Shown here: piece after piece, positions 1-6,919 of the stretch
Numbering within the stretch: position 1 is the first letter of the stretch
Layout: each line of letters begins with the position of its first letter
Origin: Candidatus Omnitrophota bacterium
GTDB taxonomy: Bacteria > Omnitrophota > Gorgyraeia > Gygaellales > Profunditerraquicolaceae
NCBI GenBank assembly: GCA_016867005.1
Contig: VGKM01000014.1
Location: forward strand, 1 to 15,715
Direction: 5' to 3'
DNA length: 15,715 nucleotides
Position numbers and translations under genes: made by a program
Notes under the pieces: model-generated
Database searches by the model: none
Told to the model about the DNA's origin: nothing
The model's input: the letters and a program-made list of their open reading frames with translations, nothing else

Positions 1-233
1 AATCGGCCGTGTTTTCGAGCGCATGGAGATTTTAGGCAAAGCAGCTCGAGTATTTTTGGGAATCCCAAGGCCGAGACCGTAAGGGCTCGGCAATTTGGGA
101 CGGCGATGCTGTCCGAGTGGTTTTTGCTAGAGCAAAAACCACGAGTTCAGCAGCCGCCAAAAATACGAGAGACCTTTGCCGTGTCCCGCGAATGCGGGAC
201 AAAATCGACCTGAGCGAGAAAATACGACAGATT
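1..233 (+). ncRNA. candidate large structured RNA, cut by the left window edge
   Basis: Hand folding gives one long branched structure. Nested stems, outside in: 1-19 with 215-233 (three mismatches, a G-U and a tandem G-A); 20-28 with 206-214 (imperfect); 28-33 with 201-206; 35-41 with 174-180 (7 bp perfect); 45-59 with 157-171. The inner three-way junction carries two arms. Arm 63-100 has stems 63-68/95-100 and 70-75/86-91 and is capped by a GUAA (GNRA) loop at 79-82. Arm 101-156 ends in the 117-142 hairpin with an 11-bp stem. A further perfect 7-bp hairpin (183-200, loop GAAT) branches between the 28-33 and 35-41 stems. The + strand is favoured because mismatches in the stems are G-A/A-G pairs and the loop is GNRA; on the other strand these become C-U pairs and a UUAC loop. 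The outer stem reaches base 1, so the 5' part is missing. No known family was recognised. A transposable hairpin (MITE) is the main alternative. Confidence 0.55.
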
Positions 234-304
234 CATCAAAGAGCGTTTTTGAGAAAATACAGACAAGACAGACACGTAAGAAATTATCGGACTGAGCGAG
301 AAAA
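210..304 (+). repeat. 13-bp direct repeat flanking the 3' arm of the structured element
   Basis: The sequence ctgagcgagaaaa occurs exactly at 210-222 and again at 292-304. A related version, gag followed by aaaatac, lies at 251-260 and resembles 216-225. In the first copy CGAG and its A tract pair with 12-19. By analogy the 234-300 stretch is probably more of the right arm, whose partner would lie before base 1. It is purine-rich and shows no coding signal. Confidence 0.45.
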
Positions 305-307
305 AAT

Positions 308-323
308 GCATATTGCAATATGC
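308..323. promoter_or_regulatory. 16-bp perfect palindrome over the -35 box (possible operator)
   Basis: The sequence gcatattgcaatatgc is its own reverse complement. It contains the TTGCAA -35 box (313-318) of the promoter for the folding-factor gene, so a dimeric regulator bound here would block RNA polymerase. An alternative reading is the hairpin of a weak terminator for the upstream RNA: an A run at 301-306 and a T run at 328-332 flank it. The stem is AT-rich, so termination would be weak. No regulator gene is in the window. Confidence 0.4.
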
Positions 324-341
324 GCGCTTTTTGCTTATAAT
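313..341 (+). promoter_or_regulatory. sigma70-type promoter of the SurA/PpiD-like gene
   Basis: A perfect -10 box TATAAT (336-341) follows a TTGCAA -35 box (313-318, 4 of 6 consensus) after exactly 17 bp. Transcription would begin near 348, leaving a leader of about 26 nt that contains the ribosome binding site AAGGAG at 361-366. Confidence 0.7.
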
Positions 342-373
342 AGTGCCTTAAACAAGATAAAAGGAGTATTACG

Positions 374-1810
374 ATGCTTAAACAACTACGGCACAAGAAA
401 ACGGCAAGAAAAATATGGATCACCCTGGCGGTGCTTGTATTGCCGGCATTTCTTTTCTGGGGGTTCGGCAGCATGGTCCGCAACAATGACGGGGAAAAGT
501 TCGCAGGCAAAATAAACAACAGGAGCATCCCCGAAGAGGAATTTGACGAATCGCTTTCTGCGGTAAGGAACCAGGCGATCATCCAGTTCGGAGATAAATT
601 TTCTGAAGTGCAGAATATCCTGAACTTAAAACAAGAGGCATGGGACCGCCTTGTACTCTTAAAAGAAGCGGAAAGGCGCGGAATAAGTGTTTCAGATAAA
701 GAAGTAATAGATTTTGTGCAGAGTTATCCTTTTTTCCAGGATAAAGGCGCTTTTAACAACCGGATTTACGGCCAGATGCTGCAATTTGTTTTTCATACGC
801 AGGCACGTGTCTTTGAGGAACAGGTAAGGCAAAACCTGAAGATCGCAAAACTCTTCAGGCAGTTTACGGAGAAAATCACTGCCAGCGACGAAGAGACCAA
901 AGAAGAATATAGGAGGCAAAACGAAACTCTGAGCGTCGATTATATTGCTTCGCTGCCTTCGGACTTTAGCAAAGAAATAACCCCCCTTCCGGAAGATGTA
1001 AAAAAATATTTTGAGAAAAACTCATTTCAGTTTAAGGTCCCGCTTACTTTTAATATTTCCTATATAGAACTGATAGCAAAAGACGCCGATGATACCGCGA
1101 CAAAAGATAAGGCCCGCTCTTTGTTCCTGCGGCTTACAAAAAAGGAAACGCTTGATAAAGTGGCAAAAGACAACGGCCTGACAGTAAAAGAAAGCGGCTT
1201 TTTCCCTGAAACAGGGCCCATCCCCGGCATCGGTTGGTCTCCGCAGGCATTAAATCTGATCATTAAAGCGGTTCCCGGACAGCACCTTAACCCAATTCAT
1301 ATCGATAAATCATATTATCTTATCCTGCTTAAAGAACGCAAAGAACCGTATGTGCCTGATTTTGATGCCATAAAAGACAGGGTAAAAGAAGCTTTGATCA
1401 AGGAAAGGTCTCTGGAGGCGGCAAAAGAAAAAGTAGAAAGTTGTTTTAAAGCTCTGAAAGAAATGCTTGCCTCAAACCCTAAGGACGTTGATTTCAATAA
1501 AGCTGCCAAAACATTCGGCTTAAAGTCCAGCTCGGCCGGCCCTTTTAAATACAGCGGTTATATTGAAGGGGTCGGGGCTTCGGATATATTCTGGGATGCC
1601 GCGGACAATCTAAAAGGCCAGGATATAAGCCCGGTTTTAGAAATGCCGAGCGGCTATTATATCATTAAATTGAAATCCCGCTCTAAAATAGACGATAAGA
1701 AATTTGAACAGGAAAAGGAAGAATTCAAGCAGAAACTGCTGTCGCAGAAAAAACAGGAGGCCTTTAATAAATTCTCCGAGGAATTAAAAAGCAAAGCTGT
1801 CTTAAAATAA
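374..1810 (+). CDS. membrane-anchored SurA/PpiD-like periplasmic folding factor
   Basis: The 478-aa protein has a short basic N-terminus and one membrane segment (about residues 14-34), so the rest should lie in the periplasm. Residues about 43-165 resemble the SurA N-terminal chaperone fold, a set of helices beginning with a short AGKINNR strand as in PpiD and SurA. Two C-terminal stretches (about 217-330 and 365-445) each look like a degraded parvulin domain, ending in the typical strand seen as YYLILLK and YYIIKLK. Canonical parvulin active-site residues are not obvious, so it may be a chaperone rather than an active prolyl isomerase. The start is fixed by AAGGAG at 361-366, 7 nt before ATG. 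It is the only + strand gene, with its own promoter and terminator. Family placement is firm; substrates are unknown. Confidence 0.85.
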   Translation: MLKQLRHKKTARKIWITLAVLVLPAFLFWGFGSMVRNNDGEKFAGKINNRSIPEEEFDESLSAVRNQAIIQFGDKFSEVQNILNLKQEAWDRLVLLKEAERRGISVSDKEVIDFVQSYPFFQDKGAFNNRIYGQMLQFVFHTQARVFEEQVRQNLKIAKLFRQFTEKITASDEETKEEYRRQNETLSVDYIASLPSDFSKEITPLPEDVKKYFEKNSFQFKVPLTFNISYIELIAKDADDTATKDKARSLFLRLTKKETLDKVAKDNGLTVKESGFFPETGPIPGIGWSPQALNLIIKAVPGQHLNPIHIDKSYYLILLKERKEPYVPDFDAIKDRVKEALIKERSLEAAKEKVESCFKALKEMLASNPKDVDFNKAAKTFGLKSSSAGPFKYSGYIEGVGASDIFWDAADNLKGQDISPVLEMPSGYYIIKLKSRSKIDDKKFEQEKEEFKQKLLSQKKQEAFNKFSEELKSKAVLK

Positions 1811-1815
1811 ACCAC

Positions 1816-1856
1816 AAAAAAATCCCGCTTCCGTAAATAAGAAAGCGGGATTTTTT
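1816..1856. terminator. bidirectional rho-independent terminator
   Basis: The 8-bp stem tcccgctt (1823-1830) pairs with aagcggga (1843-1850) around a 12-nt loop. It is preceded by an A run (1816-1822) and followed by six T (1851-1856). It therefore works in both directions: 6 nt after the stop codon at 1810 for the + gene, and 15 nt after the ferredoxin stop for the - strand operon. Confidence 0.92.
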
Positions 1857-1871
1857 ATGCCTGCTTTAAAG

Positions 1872-2054
1872 TCAGCTCACATGAATAGCCGTTACCGGGC
1901 ACTGATCTGCGATTTCTTTTAGGTTATGTTCGGGGCACACTTGAGATTTTACATGCGCGATCCCGTCGCCCTGGACCTGGAATACTTCCGGGCATGCCTG
2001 TTCGCACAATCCGCATCCTACACAAGTTGCTGCATCAACAGTTACTTTAGACAT
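1872..2054 (-). CDS. clostridial/thermotogal-type [4Fe-4S] ferredoxin
   Basis: The 60-aa protein is the size of single-cluster ferredoxins such as that of Thermotoga. Cluster ligands are Cys11, Cys14, Cys17 and Cys52 (the last followed by Pro). Cys21 and Cys40 are at the positions that can form a disulfide replacing the lost second cluster. The start chosen (2054) has GAGGAG 8 nt upstream; a 15-residue longer frame would overlap the ferritin-like gene and lacks that support. It lies 22 bp after that gene, at the end of the oxidoreductase operon. It is the likely electron acceptor for the PorABDG enzyme, though this link is inferred from position. Confidence 0.93.
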   Translation of the reverse strand: MSKVTVDAATCVGCGLCEQACPEVFQVQGDGIAHVKSQVCPEHNLKEIADQCPVTAIHVS

Positions 2055-2076
2055 TATCGCTTCTCCTCGTTTAAAA

Positions 2077-2556
2077 TTATCTTTCCAATAAATTCTCAAA
2101 CATCTCTTCGTGAGTCACTTCTTCAGACAATATGTGAGTCACTAACTGATGCGTAACAACATCCTTGCCGAAGGTCTTCTTGGCAATCTTATGATATACC
2201 TCAATTGCCTGCGCCTCTGCCTCGGTAACGATACGGATTATCCTGTTAATGTCGGCGGTGTTCTTCGGCGGCATAAGATAAGGCGCGTTGGCATTCTTTT
2301 CCAGATCCATAGGATTGGCAACCGGCACTCCTCCGAGCTTGGTGATTAAATCAGCTAATTCCGTAGCATGCTCCAGCTCGTCTTTGGCTATTTTTTCCAG
2401 AAATTCGGCCATATCTTCGTAACATTTCCCGGAAACAACTTTTGACATATACCAATAAAGATAAAACGCCAGCCATTCATCGCAATATGCCTTATTTAAA
2501 TCGTGCACCAGGTCTTTTAAACTTACATCAACAATCGCCCTCGCTTGTTTTCCCAT
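2077..2556 (-). CDS. ferritin-like diiron protein (bacterioferritin/Dps-like)
   Basis: The 159-aa protein fits one four-helix ferritin-like bundle. Candidate diiron ligands occur in the bacterioferritin pattern: Glu27 in helix A, Glu60 and His63 as an ExxH, Glu112 or Glu114 in helix C, and Glu146 and His149 as a second ExxH. That pattern separates it from classic Dps, whose site lies between subunits, and favours the Dps-like (DPSL) or bacterioferritin group. These proteins oxidise ferrous iron with peroxide or oxygen and store it. AAGGAGG lies about 10 nt before the start. Its place between porB and ferredoxin suggests protection of the oxygen-sensitive iron-sulfur enzymes made from the same mRNA. 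The exact subfamily is uncertain. Confidence 0.85.
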   Translation of the reverse strand: MGKQARAIVDVSLKDLVHDLNKAYCDEWLAFYLYWYMSKVVSGKCYEDMAEFLEKIAKDELEHATELADLITKLGGVPVANPMDLEKNANAPYLMPPKNTADINRIIRIVTEAEAQAIEVYHKIAKKTFGKDVVTHQLVTHILSEEVTHEEMFENLLER

Positions 2557-2596
2557 AGTCCTTAACCCTCCTTAAAATAGCCCTGCAAAACGCAAG

Positions 2597-3484
2597 CTAA
2601 CTGCCTGCCTCGGTTTGCAGTTTTAACCCATACTTCTCTATATTATAATCTGCTATTGCCTGAATCTTTTTGATTTCTTCAGGATTTGAAAGCAGATGCT
2701 TAAATCTTCCCTGCACTTTTAAATATTCTTCAACCGGTTTTGCGGATATCTTGCGCACGGCGGATAATTTTCCTGATTCATATTCTATCAAAGGATAAAG
2801 CCCGCACTCAACAGCGAGTTTTCCTACCTCAATGGTCAAATTCGGCTCGTGCCTCCATCCCAGGGGGCAGGGCACATGGATCTGTAAATATTTCGGGCCC
2901 TTAATGCTGAGCGCCTTCTTGACTTTTCTCTGGATATCCTGGGGGTAACCCGCCGAAGCGGTTGCAACATAGGGAATACCATGGGCATTTGCAATTTCAG
3001 GCATCGGTTTTTTAGGCCGGATGTTCCCGCTTGATTTTTTTCCCGATGGGCTTGTTGTGGTATTTGTATCAAAAGGCGTCAGCCCGCTTCTTTGCACGCC
3101 GGTATTCATATATGCTTCATTATCATAACAAACATACAGGATATCATGGCCTCTTTCCAGCATGCCTGATAATGCCTGCAAGCCGATATCGGCGGTAGAA
3201 CCGTCTCCGCCCTGGGCGATCACATTGATTGAATCTTTCTTTCCTAAATATATTAATCCCGCTTCAACGCCTGATGCGACTGCCGCGGCATTTTCAAACA
3301 AAGAATGGACCCACGGGACCCCCCATGCGGATTCGGGGTATGCCGTTGAGAAAACCTCAAGGCAGCCCGTATTATTGACGACAACGGTATTTTTTCCGGC
3401 TGCATCAATGACCATGCGCGCTGCCAGTGATTGGCCGCATCCGGAACAAGCAGTATGTCCTGCGGATAATAAATTATTATTCAT
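2597..3484 (-). CDS. porB: 2-oxoacid (pyruvate):ferredoxin oxidoreductase, beta subunit
   Basis: The 295-aa subunit binds thiamine diphosphate and the proximal [4Fe-4S] cluster. The TPP/Mg motif begins at Gly93-Asp94-Gly95 and ends in the NEAYMNTG stretch at 122-129. Cluster ligands are Cys13, Cys16, Cys41 and Cys206. It starts inside the end of porA, sharing 8 bp (ATGAATAA), so the two are translationally coupled. With PorA it forms the catalytic unit that decarboxylates a 2-oxoacid and passes electrons to the cluster. Pyruvate is the likeliest substrate, but branched-chain 2-oxoacid (Vor) or other paralogues of the family cannot be excluded from sequence alone. Confidence 0.93.
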   Translation of the reverse strand: MNNNLLSAGHTACSGCGQSLAARMVIDAAGKNTVVVNNTGCLEVFSTAYPESAWGVPWVHSLFENAAAVASGVEAGLIYLGKKDSINVIAQGGDGSTADIGLQALSGMLERGHDILYVCYDNEAYMNTGVQRSGLTPFDTNTTTSPSGKKSSGNIRPKKPMPEIANAHGIPYVATASAGYPQDIQRKVKKALSIKGPKYLQIHVPCPLGWRHEPNLTIEVGKLAVECGLYPLIEYESGKLSAVRKISAKPVEEYLKVQGRFKHLLSNPEEIKKIQAIADYNIEKYGLKLQTEAGS

Positions 3485-4658
3485 ATTTCTCCTTCAAAAG
3501 CTCTGGCTTTAAATCAATAAATTCTTCCTGTAATTCTTTTGCCGTCAACAGGCGGTAAATTTCTTTAATGGAATCCTTGGTAATATCCCTGCCGCCTAAA
3601 CCGGCAATAAAACTGCTGATGACCTTAGGCGCTTTTTTCTTCCCGAAGAAAGCTGACCTTATTTCGCTGGCTAAAGGCGCATATGAGCCAAGGGACACCG
3701 CCTTATCCAGGACAGCAACCTTTGGCACGTCCTTTAAAGAATTACAGATCGCATCAACCGGGAAAGGACGGTAACTGACTATCTTTAACAGGCCTACCTT
3801 CTTTCCTTTGGACCTTAATTCATCCACTACGTCTTTTATCGAACCGCAAACAGAACCCATGGCAATGATCACGCGTTCCGCGTCTTTTACCTGGTAGGCC
3901 TCAACCAGGCCGCTGTAATTACGGCCGAAATCCTTGGAAAAATCCGCTATTGCCTGAGGGATGATTTTTAAGCAATCCCCCAATGTCTTCTGAATGGCAT
4001 ACCTTGTTTCCATATAATAATCCGGCCCGACTAACGGGCCGATAGTCATCGGATCATCTACATCAAGTTTATAAAGCGCTTTATAAGGAGGGAGGAATTT
4101 GTCTACCTGTTCCTGTGAGGGGATATCTACTGTTTCTATGCCGTGCGTAAGGATAAAACCGTCCATACAAACCATTACCGGAAGCATTACATCTTTATCT
4201 TCACTGATCTTGTATCCTATGATATGCAAATCCACTGCTTCCTGGATATCTTCGGCATACAACTGTATCCATCCTGCATCACGCAAGGATATTGAATCCT
4301 GCTGGTCGTTCCAGATATTTATCGGCGCGGAAACCGCGCGGTTGGCGCATGTTAAAACCAGCGGCAGCCGTAATCCGGCGATATTAAAAATTACCTCTGA
4401 CATATAAAAAAGCCCTTGGGAGCTGGTGGCGGTATAAGACCGCACCCCTGCTGCTGCCCCTCCTAAGACCACCGATGCCGCAGAATGCTCTGACTCTACA
4501 TTGACAAACTGCGCGTCGACCGAACCGTCTGCCACCATTTGCGCCAGGTCCTCGACGATATGCGTCTGAGGAGTAATGGGATAGGCAGAAATTACTCCGG
4601 GTTTACATAATTTAATTACCTCTGCAATTGCATGGGAACCTTCAATAAATTGTCGCAT
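3477..4658 (-). CDS. porA: 2-oxoacid (pyruvate):ferredoxin oxidoreductase, alpha subunit
   Basis: The 393-aa length is normal for a separate alpha subunit. The signature YPITPQT lies at residues 26-32, and the ESEHSA stretch at 55-60 contains the conserved glutamate that activates the thiamine cofactor. A second domain (about 250-370) corresponds to the transketolase C-terminal-like fold seen in the family. The start lies 5 bp after the porD stop, and the end overlaps porB by 8 bp. Its role is substrate binding and cofactor activation within the PorABDG complex in the cytoplasm. The YPITPQT signature is conserved from archaeal to thermotogal enzymes. Substrate choice (pyruvate or another 2-oxoacid) is inferred. 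Confidence 0.93.
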   Translation of the reverse strand: MRQFIEGSHAIAEVIKLCKPGVISAYPITPQTHIVEDLAQMVADGSVDAQFVNVESEHSAASVVLGGAAAGVRSYTATSSQGLFYMSEVIFNIAGLRLPLVLTCANRAVSAPINIWNDQQDSISLRDAGWIQLYAEDIQEAVDLHIIGYKISEDKDVMLPVMVCMDGFILTHGIETVDIPSQEQVDKFLPPYKALYKLDVDDPMTIGPLVGPDYYMETRYAIQKTLGDCLKIIPQAIADFSKDFGRNYSGLVEAYQVKDAERVIIAMGSVCGSIKDVVDELRSKGKKVGLLKIVSYRPFPVDAICNSLKDVPKVAVLDKAVSLGSYAPLASEIRSAFFGKKKAPKVISSFIAGLGGRDITKDSIKEIYRLLTAKELQEEFIDLKPELLKEKYE

Positions 4659-4663
4659 TTTTA

Positions 4664-4927
4664 TTAGTCCTTTGCTTCCTCTTTTATCATAAGGATATCT
4701 TTTTTAGGGCAGATTGCGGCACAGGTTCCGCAGCCCTTGCAATACATAGGGTCAAAATCATAGGTATTCTTGCCTTCTCCCGAGATACATCCTTCCGGGC
4801 AGATCAAAAGGCACATTTTACAGCCGATGCAATTCTTTTTTAAAAACTGGGGCCTGATCTCCACGCGCCAGGAACCTGTCTTGTTTTTCTTGCTTGAGCC
4901 GGGTTTAACGATTAACGGTCCGTACAT
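4664..4927 (-). CDS. porD: 2-oxoacid (pyruvate):ferredoxin oxidoreductase, delta (2x[4Fe-4S]) subunit
   Basis: The 87-aa protein has two CxxCxxCxxxCP motifs, at Cys33/36/39/43 and Cys63/66/69/73, binding two [4Fe-4S] clusters. These carry electrons from the PorB cluster to free ferredoxin. The N-terminal extension (1-30), with a WRVEIRP stretch, is typical of PorD and distinguishes it from plain ferredoxin. The start codon is 2 bp after the porG stop. An additional Cys47 lies just after the first motif; its role is unknown. Confidence 0.93.
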   Translation of the reverse strand: MYGPLIVKPGSSKKNKTGSWRVEIRPQFLKKNCIGCKMCLLICPEGCISGEGKNTYDFDPMYCKGCGTCAAICPKKDILMIKEEAKD

Positions 4928-4929
4928 TT

Positions 4930-5481
4930 TTAACCTTTCATCTGATTTTTGACAAATTCATAGCCCTGCTTTGCAGCTTCCAGGTTGCCTTCCAGGGCGC
5001 GCCCGGCAAACCTTTGTTTAATGGATTCCTGCACTGCTGCCAAATCAAACTCCCCTGTTGCCGCGGCAAATGCGCCTAATAATGCGGTATTGCCCAGGGG
5101 CCTGCCGATTGTTTTCATGGCGATCTCATTTGCCGGCAATACAAAAATCTTCTTTCTTGCGTCAACCTTGGGGATTTCAACGCCTTCTTTTTCATTAAAT
5201 ATCACGATGCCCTTTTCCTTTAAGCCGGAAAAACAATTGAAGCCGCGGGTCAAAGTAGCATCTACGATAATAATATAATCCGGCTCATAGATCTGGCTGC
5301 GCAGGCGCACCGGCTTATTATCTACGCGCACAAAGGCATTCATCGGAGCACCCATTCTCGCCGCGCCAAAATGCGGGAAAGCATAAGGATACATCCCTTT
5401 TAAAAAATAAGCGGAACCCAAAAGCGAAGCGGTTGTAATGGCGCCCTGCCCTGCCCGGGCGTGAATTCTGATCTCTTTCAT
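4930..5481 (-). CDS. porG: 2-oxoacid (pyruvate):ferredoxin oxidoreductase, gamma subunit
   Basis: The 183-aa gamma subunit carries the RAGQGA stretch near the N-terminus (family form GxGGQG), which in this enzyme class belongs to the coenzyme A-binding domain. It continues with the typical FGAARMGAP segment. It is the first gene of the operon, with AAGGAG 8 nt before ATG and a strong promoter 40 bp upstream. The gene order G-D-A-B matches the four-subunit enzymes of archaea and Thermotoga, not the single-chain enzyme of many anaerobes. It completes the set of four subunits, so the complex should be functional. Confidence 0.93.
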   Translation of the reverse strand: MKEIRIHARAGQGAITTASLLGSAYFLKGMYPYAFPHFGAARMGAPMNAFVRVDNKPVRLRSQIYEPDYIIIVDATLTRGFNCFSGLKEKGIVIFNEKEGVEIPKVDARKKIFVLPANEIAMKTIGRPLGNTALLGAFAAATGEFDLAAVQESIKQRFAGRALEGNLEAAKQGYEFVKNQMKG

Positions 5482-5522
5482 TTAACTATCTCCTTAGGAA
5501 TGGTAGGCAAAAAGTGAGCTTT

Positions 5523-5551
5523 AATATATAACCTTTTAGGTGCTTTGTCAA
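5523..5551 (-). promoter_or_regulatory. near-consensus promoter of the porGDAB-ferritin-ferredoxin operon
   Basis: Read on the - strand, a perfect -35 box TTGACA (5551-5546) and a -10 box TATATT (5528-5523, 5 of 6) are separated by exactly 17 bp. Transcription would begin near 5516, about 35 nt before porG. It sits in the 80-bp gap after the MetE-like gene. No operator-like palindrome is evident, which suggests constitutive high expression. Confidence 0.8.
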
Positions 5552-5561
5552 ATAATTTATT

Positions 5562-6608
5562 TTAACCCTTCCCGCCTCCGGGGTGGGACAGGTTTTCTGA
5601 AACCGCGGCAAGAAGCTGCAGTATACGCTCCGGCTTTTCGCTTTCCAAGCTGCCCAAGCCGCAGCTGGGGCTTACCAGAAGGTTGCTTTTAAGCAGTTTT
5701 TCATCCACTCCTTTACCCGCCAATACGCTGATCCCGTTATCTATCTTTTTTACCAGCAATTCGGCTGTTTCGCGGCCGGTAAACTCCTGAGTCGGGACTA
5801 TACCCCAACAGATTATCCCTCCTCTTTCCATGAATTTCTTCAGGTCCTGCGCATGGATTATGAATTTCTCCAGGTAACCGAATGCGTCAAAATTAATTAT
5901 ATCTATGTATTTGTTTTCCGTAAGCACCGACCAGTCAGTATTGCCGCAGCAGTGCACGCCGATAAGGGTATTTTCAGATTTTATGGCCTCGGCGAACTCA
6001 ACCAGGGTTTTGGCCGCGTCTTCCCTGTTAAGAGGAGTAAATGCCGAACCAAGCCCGCTTAAATACGGCTCGTCGATGAACATGATTATTTTTTTACCGA
6101 AAGCGCTGAAATGTTTTACCTGCCAAAGCGCCTTCATTACCAGGCCCTTTATGATCACCTGCATAAACACTTTGTCATGCAAAAGCGCAATGCCATTTTC
6201 GTCCTTTAATCCCGCGGCAAAAGTAAGCGGGCCGGTGACATGGCATTTGATGAATTCAATCTTCGAAAGGTCGATTTTTGCCAGCTTTTCGTGGAATTCA
6301 TACAGCCCTGCGGCATAATCCGGTCCGATCCTGAAATGATCCAGGTTATGGGCAATGACCTGTTCATAGAAACTTTCCAATTCCTGTTCTTCGTGTTTGG
6401 GGTCAAAATACAGGCCGTCGGGAGTGATCTTAAGGCAGGGTAAATTCTGGGAAAATTGCGCTATCATGCCTTCGCGCATATCGATCTTTGGCAATTGAGG
6501 CCAAAAAGGCGCCTGCGGCAGGTATTTCAGGACCACATCTACTGCCTGGTCAGGGTCAGTATAAGGAAGGCTGCCTATTCCTGTAGCTAAACCTCTTAAG
6601 GAAATCAT
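5562..6608 (-). CDS. short MetE-like (core methionine synthase family) methyltransferase
   Basis: The 348-aa protein corresponds to the C-terminal catalytic half of cobalamin-independent methionine synthase (UROD/MetE-like barrel), without the N-terminal half of the 750-residue enzyme. It begins with the family ATGIGSLP stretch (8-15). Likely zinc ligands are His219 and Cys221 (within HCC) and Cys316 (in SPSCGLGS); these would activate a homocysteine-type thiol. An IDEP motif lies at 178-181. Stand-alone core enzymes in other anaerobes accept methyl groups from methylcobalamin or corrinoid proteins instead of folate, so the donor here is probably not folate alone. The start is 2 bp after the ybaB stop with no clear ribosome binding site, suggesting coupled translation. 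A different thiol acceptor is possible. Confidence 0.75.
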   Translation of the reverse strand: MISLRGLATGIGSLPYTDPDQAVDVVLKYLPQAPFWPQLPKIDMREGMIAQFSQNLPCLKITPDGLYFDPKHEEQELESFYEQVIAHNLDHFRIGPDYAAGLYEFHEKLAKIDLSKIEFIKCHVTGPLTFAAGLKDENGIALLHDKVFMQVIIKGLVMKALWQVKHFSAFGKKIIMFIDEPYLSGLGSAFTPLNREDAAKTLVEFAEAIKSENTLIGVHCCGNTDWSVLTENKYIDIINFDAFGYLEKFIIHAQDLKKFMERGGIICWGIVPTQEFTGRETAELLVKKIDNGISVLAGKGVDEKLLKSNLLVSPSCGLGSLESEKPERILQLLAAVSENLSHPGGGKG

Positions 6609-6610
6609 GT

Positions 6611-6904
6611 TTATAAACCGGGTAAATTAAGCCCTGTCATGCCCTTCATTTTCTGTGCGGCAATTTCCTGCGAACGTTTTATAGCCCTATTATAGGCGTC
6701 TTTTATTGCCTTTTCAAGCCCGGGCTTATCCATCTCCTTTAAATCGCCGTTTACCAGCGCCTCTTTGACTTCCTGCGAGCCGCTCATAGTGATCTTTACT
6801 AAACCGTCTGAGCTTTGCACGTCAAAATTGGTATTATCCAATTCGCGCTTCAGCTCCTGCACCTTCTTCTGCATCTCCATCAATTGTTTCATTTTATCAA
6901 ACAT
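6611..6904 (-). CDS. ybaB: YbaB/EbfC nucleoid-associated protein
   Basis: The 97-aa protein matches the YbaB family in length and layout: an N-terminal helix rich in Met, Lys and Gln (1-22), a central beta sheet (about 27-50), and a long C-terminal helix with basic residues (60-88). Members are dimers that bind DNA and are usually encoded between dnaX and recR; here it is instead between a LUD protein and a MetE-like gene. The start has AAAGGA about 6 nt upstream. The two adjoining genes are within 15 bp. Confidence 0.9.
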   Translation of the reverse strand: MFDKMKQLMEMQKKVQELKRELDNTNFDVQSSDGLVKITMSGSQEVKEALVNGDLKEMDKPGLEKAIKDAYNRAIKRSQEIAAQKMKGMTGLNLPGL

Positions 6905-6919
6905 AAGTATTCCTTTCCG

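Noticed and set aside
1..233. retron or integron attC site as the explanation for the long hairpin
   Set aside because: No reverse transcriptase or integrase gene is nearby, and no attC core sites or branching-G pattern were seen.
117..515. 132-aa + strand open frame
   Set aside because: It runs through the structured element and into the start of the folding-factor gene in another frame; composition is Lys/Arg-rich low-complexity and it has no ribosome binding site.
127..582. 151-aa - strand open frame
   Set aside because: It is antisense to the structured element and the folding-factor start; no domain and no ribosome binding site support it.
5482..5522. riboswitch in the por leader
   Set aside because: The leader is only about 35 nt and shows no stable hairpin or known motif.
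5905..6318. 137-aa + strand open frame
   Set aside because: It lies wholly antisense to the MetE-like gene, whose zinc motifs and family start are clear.
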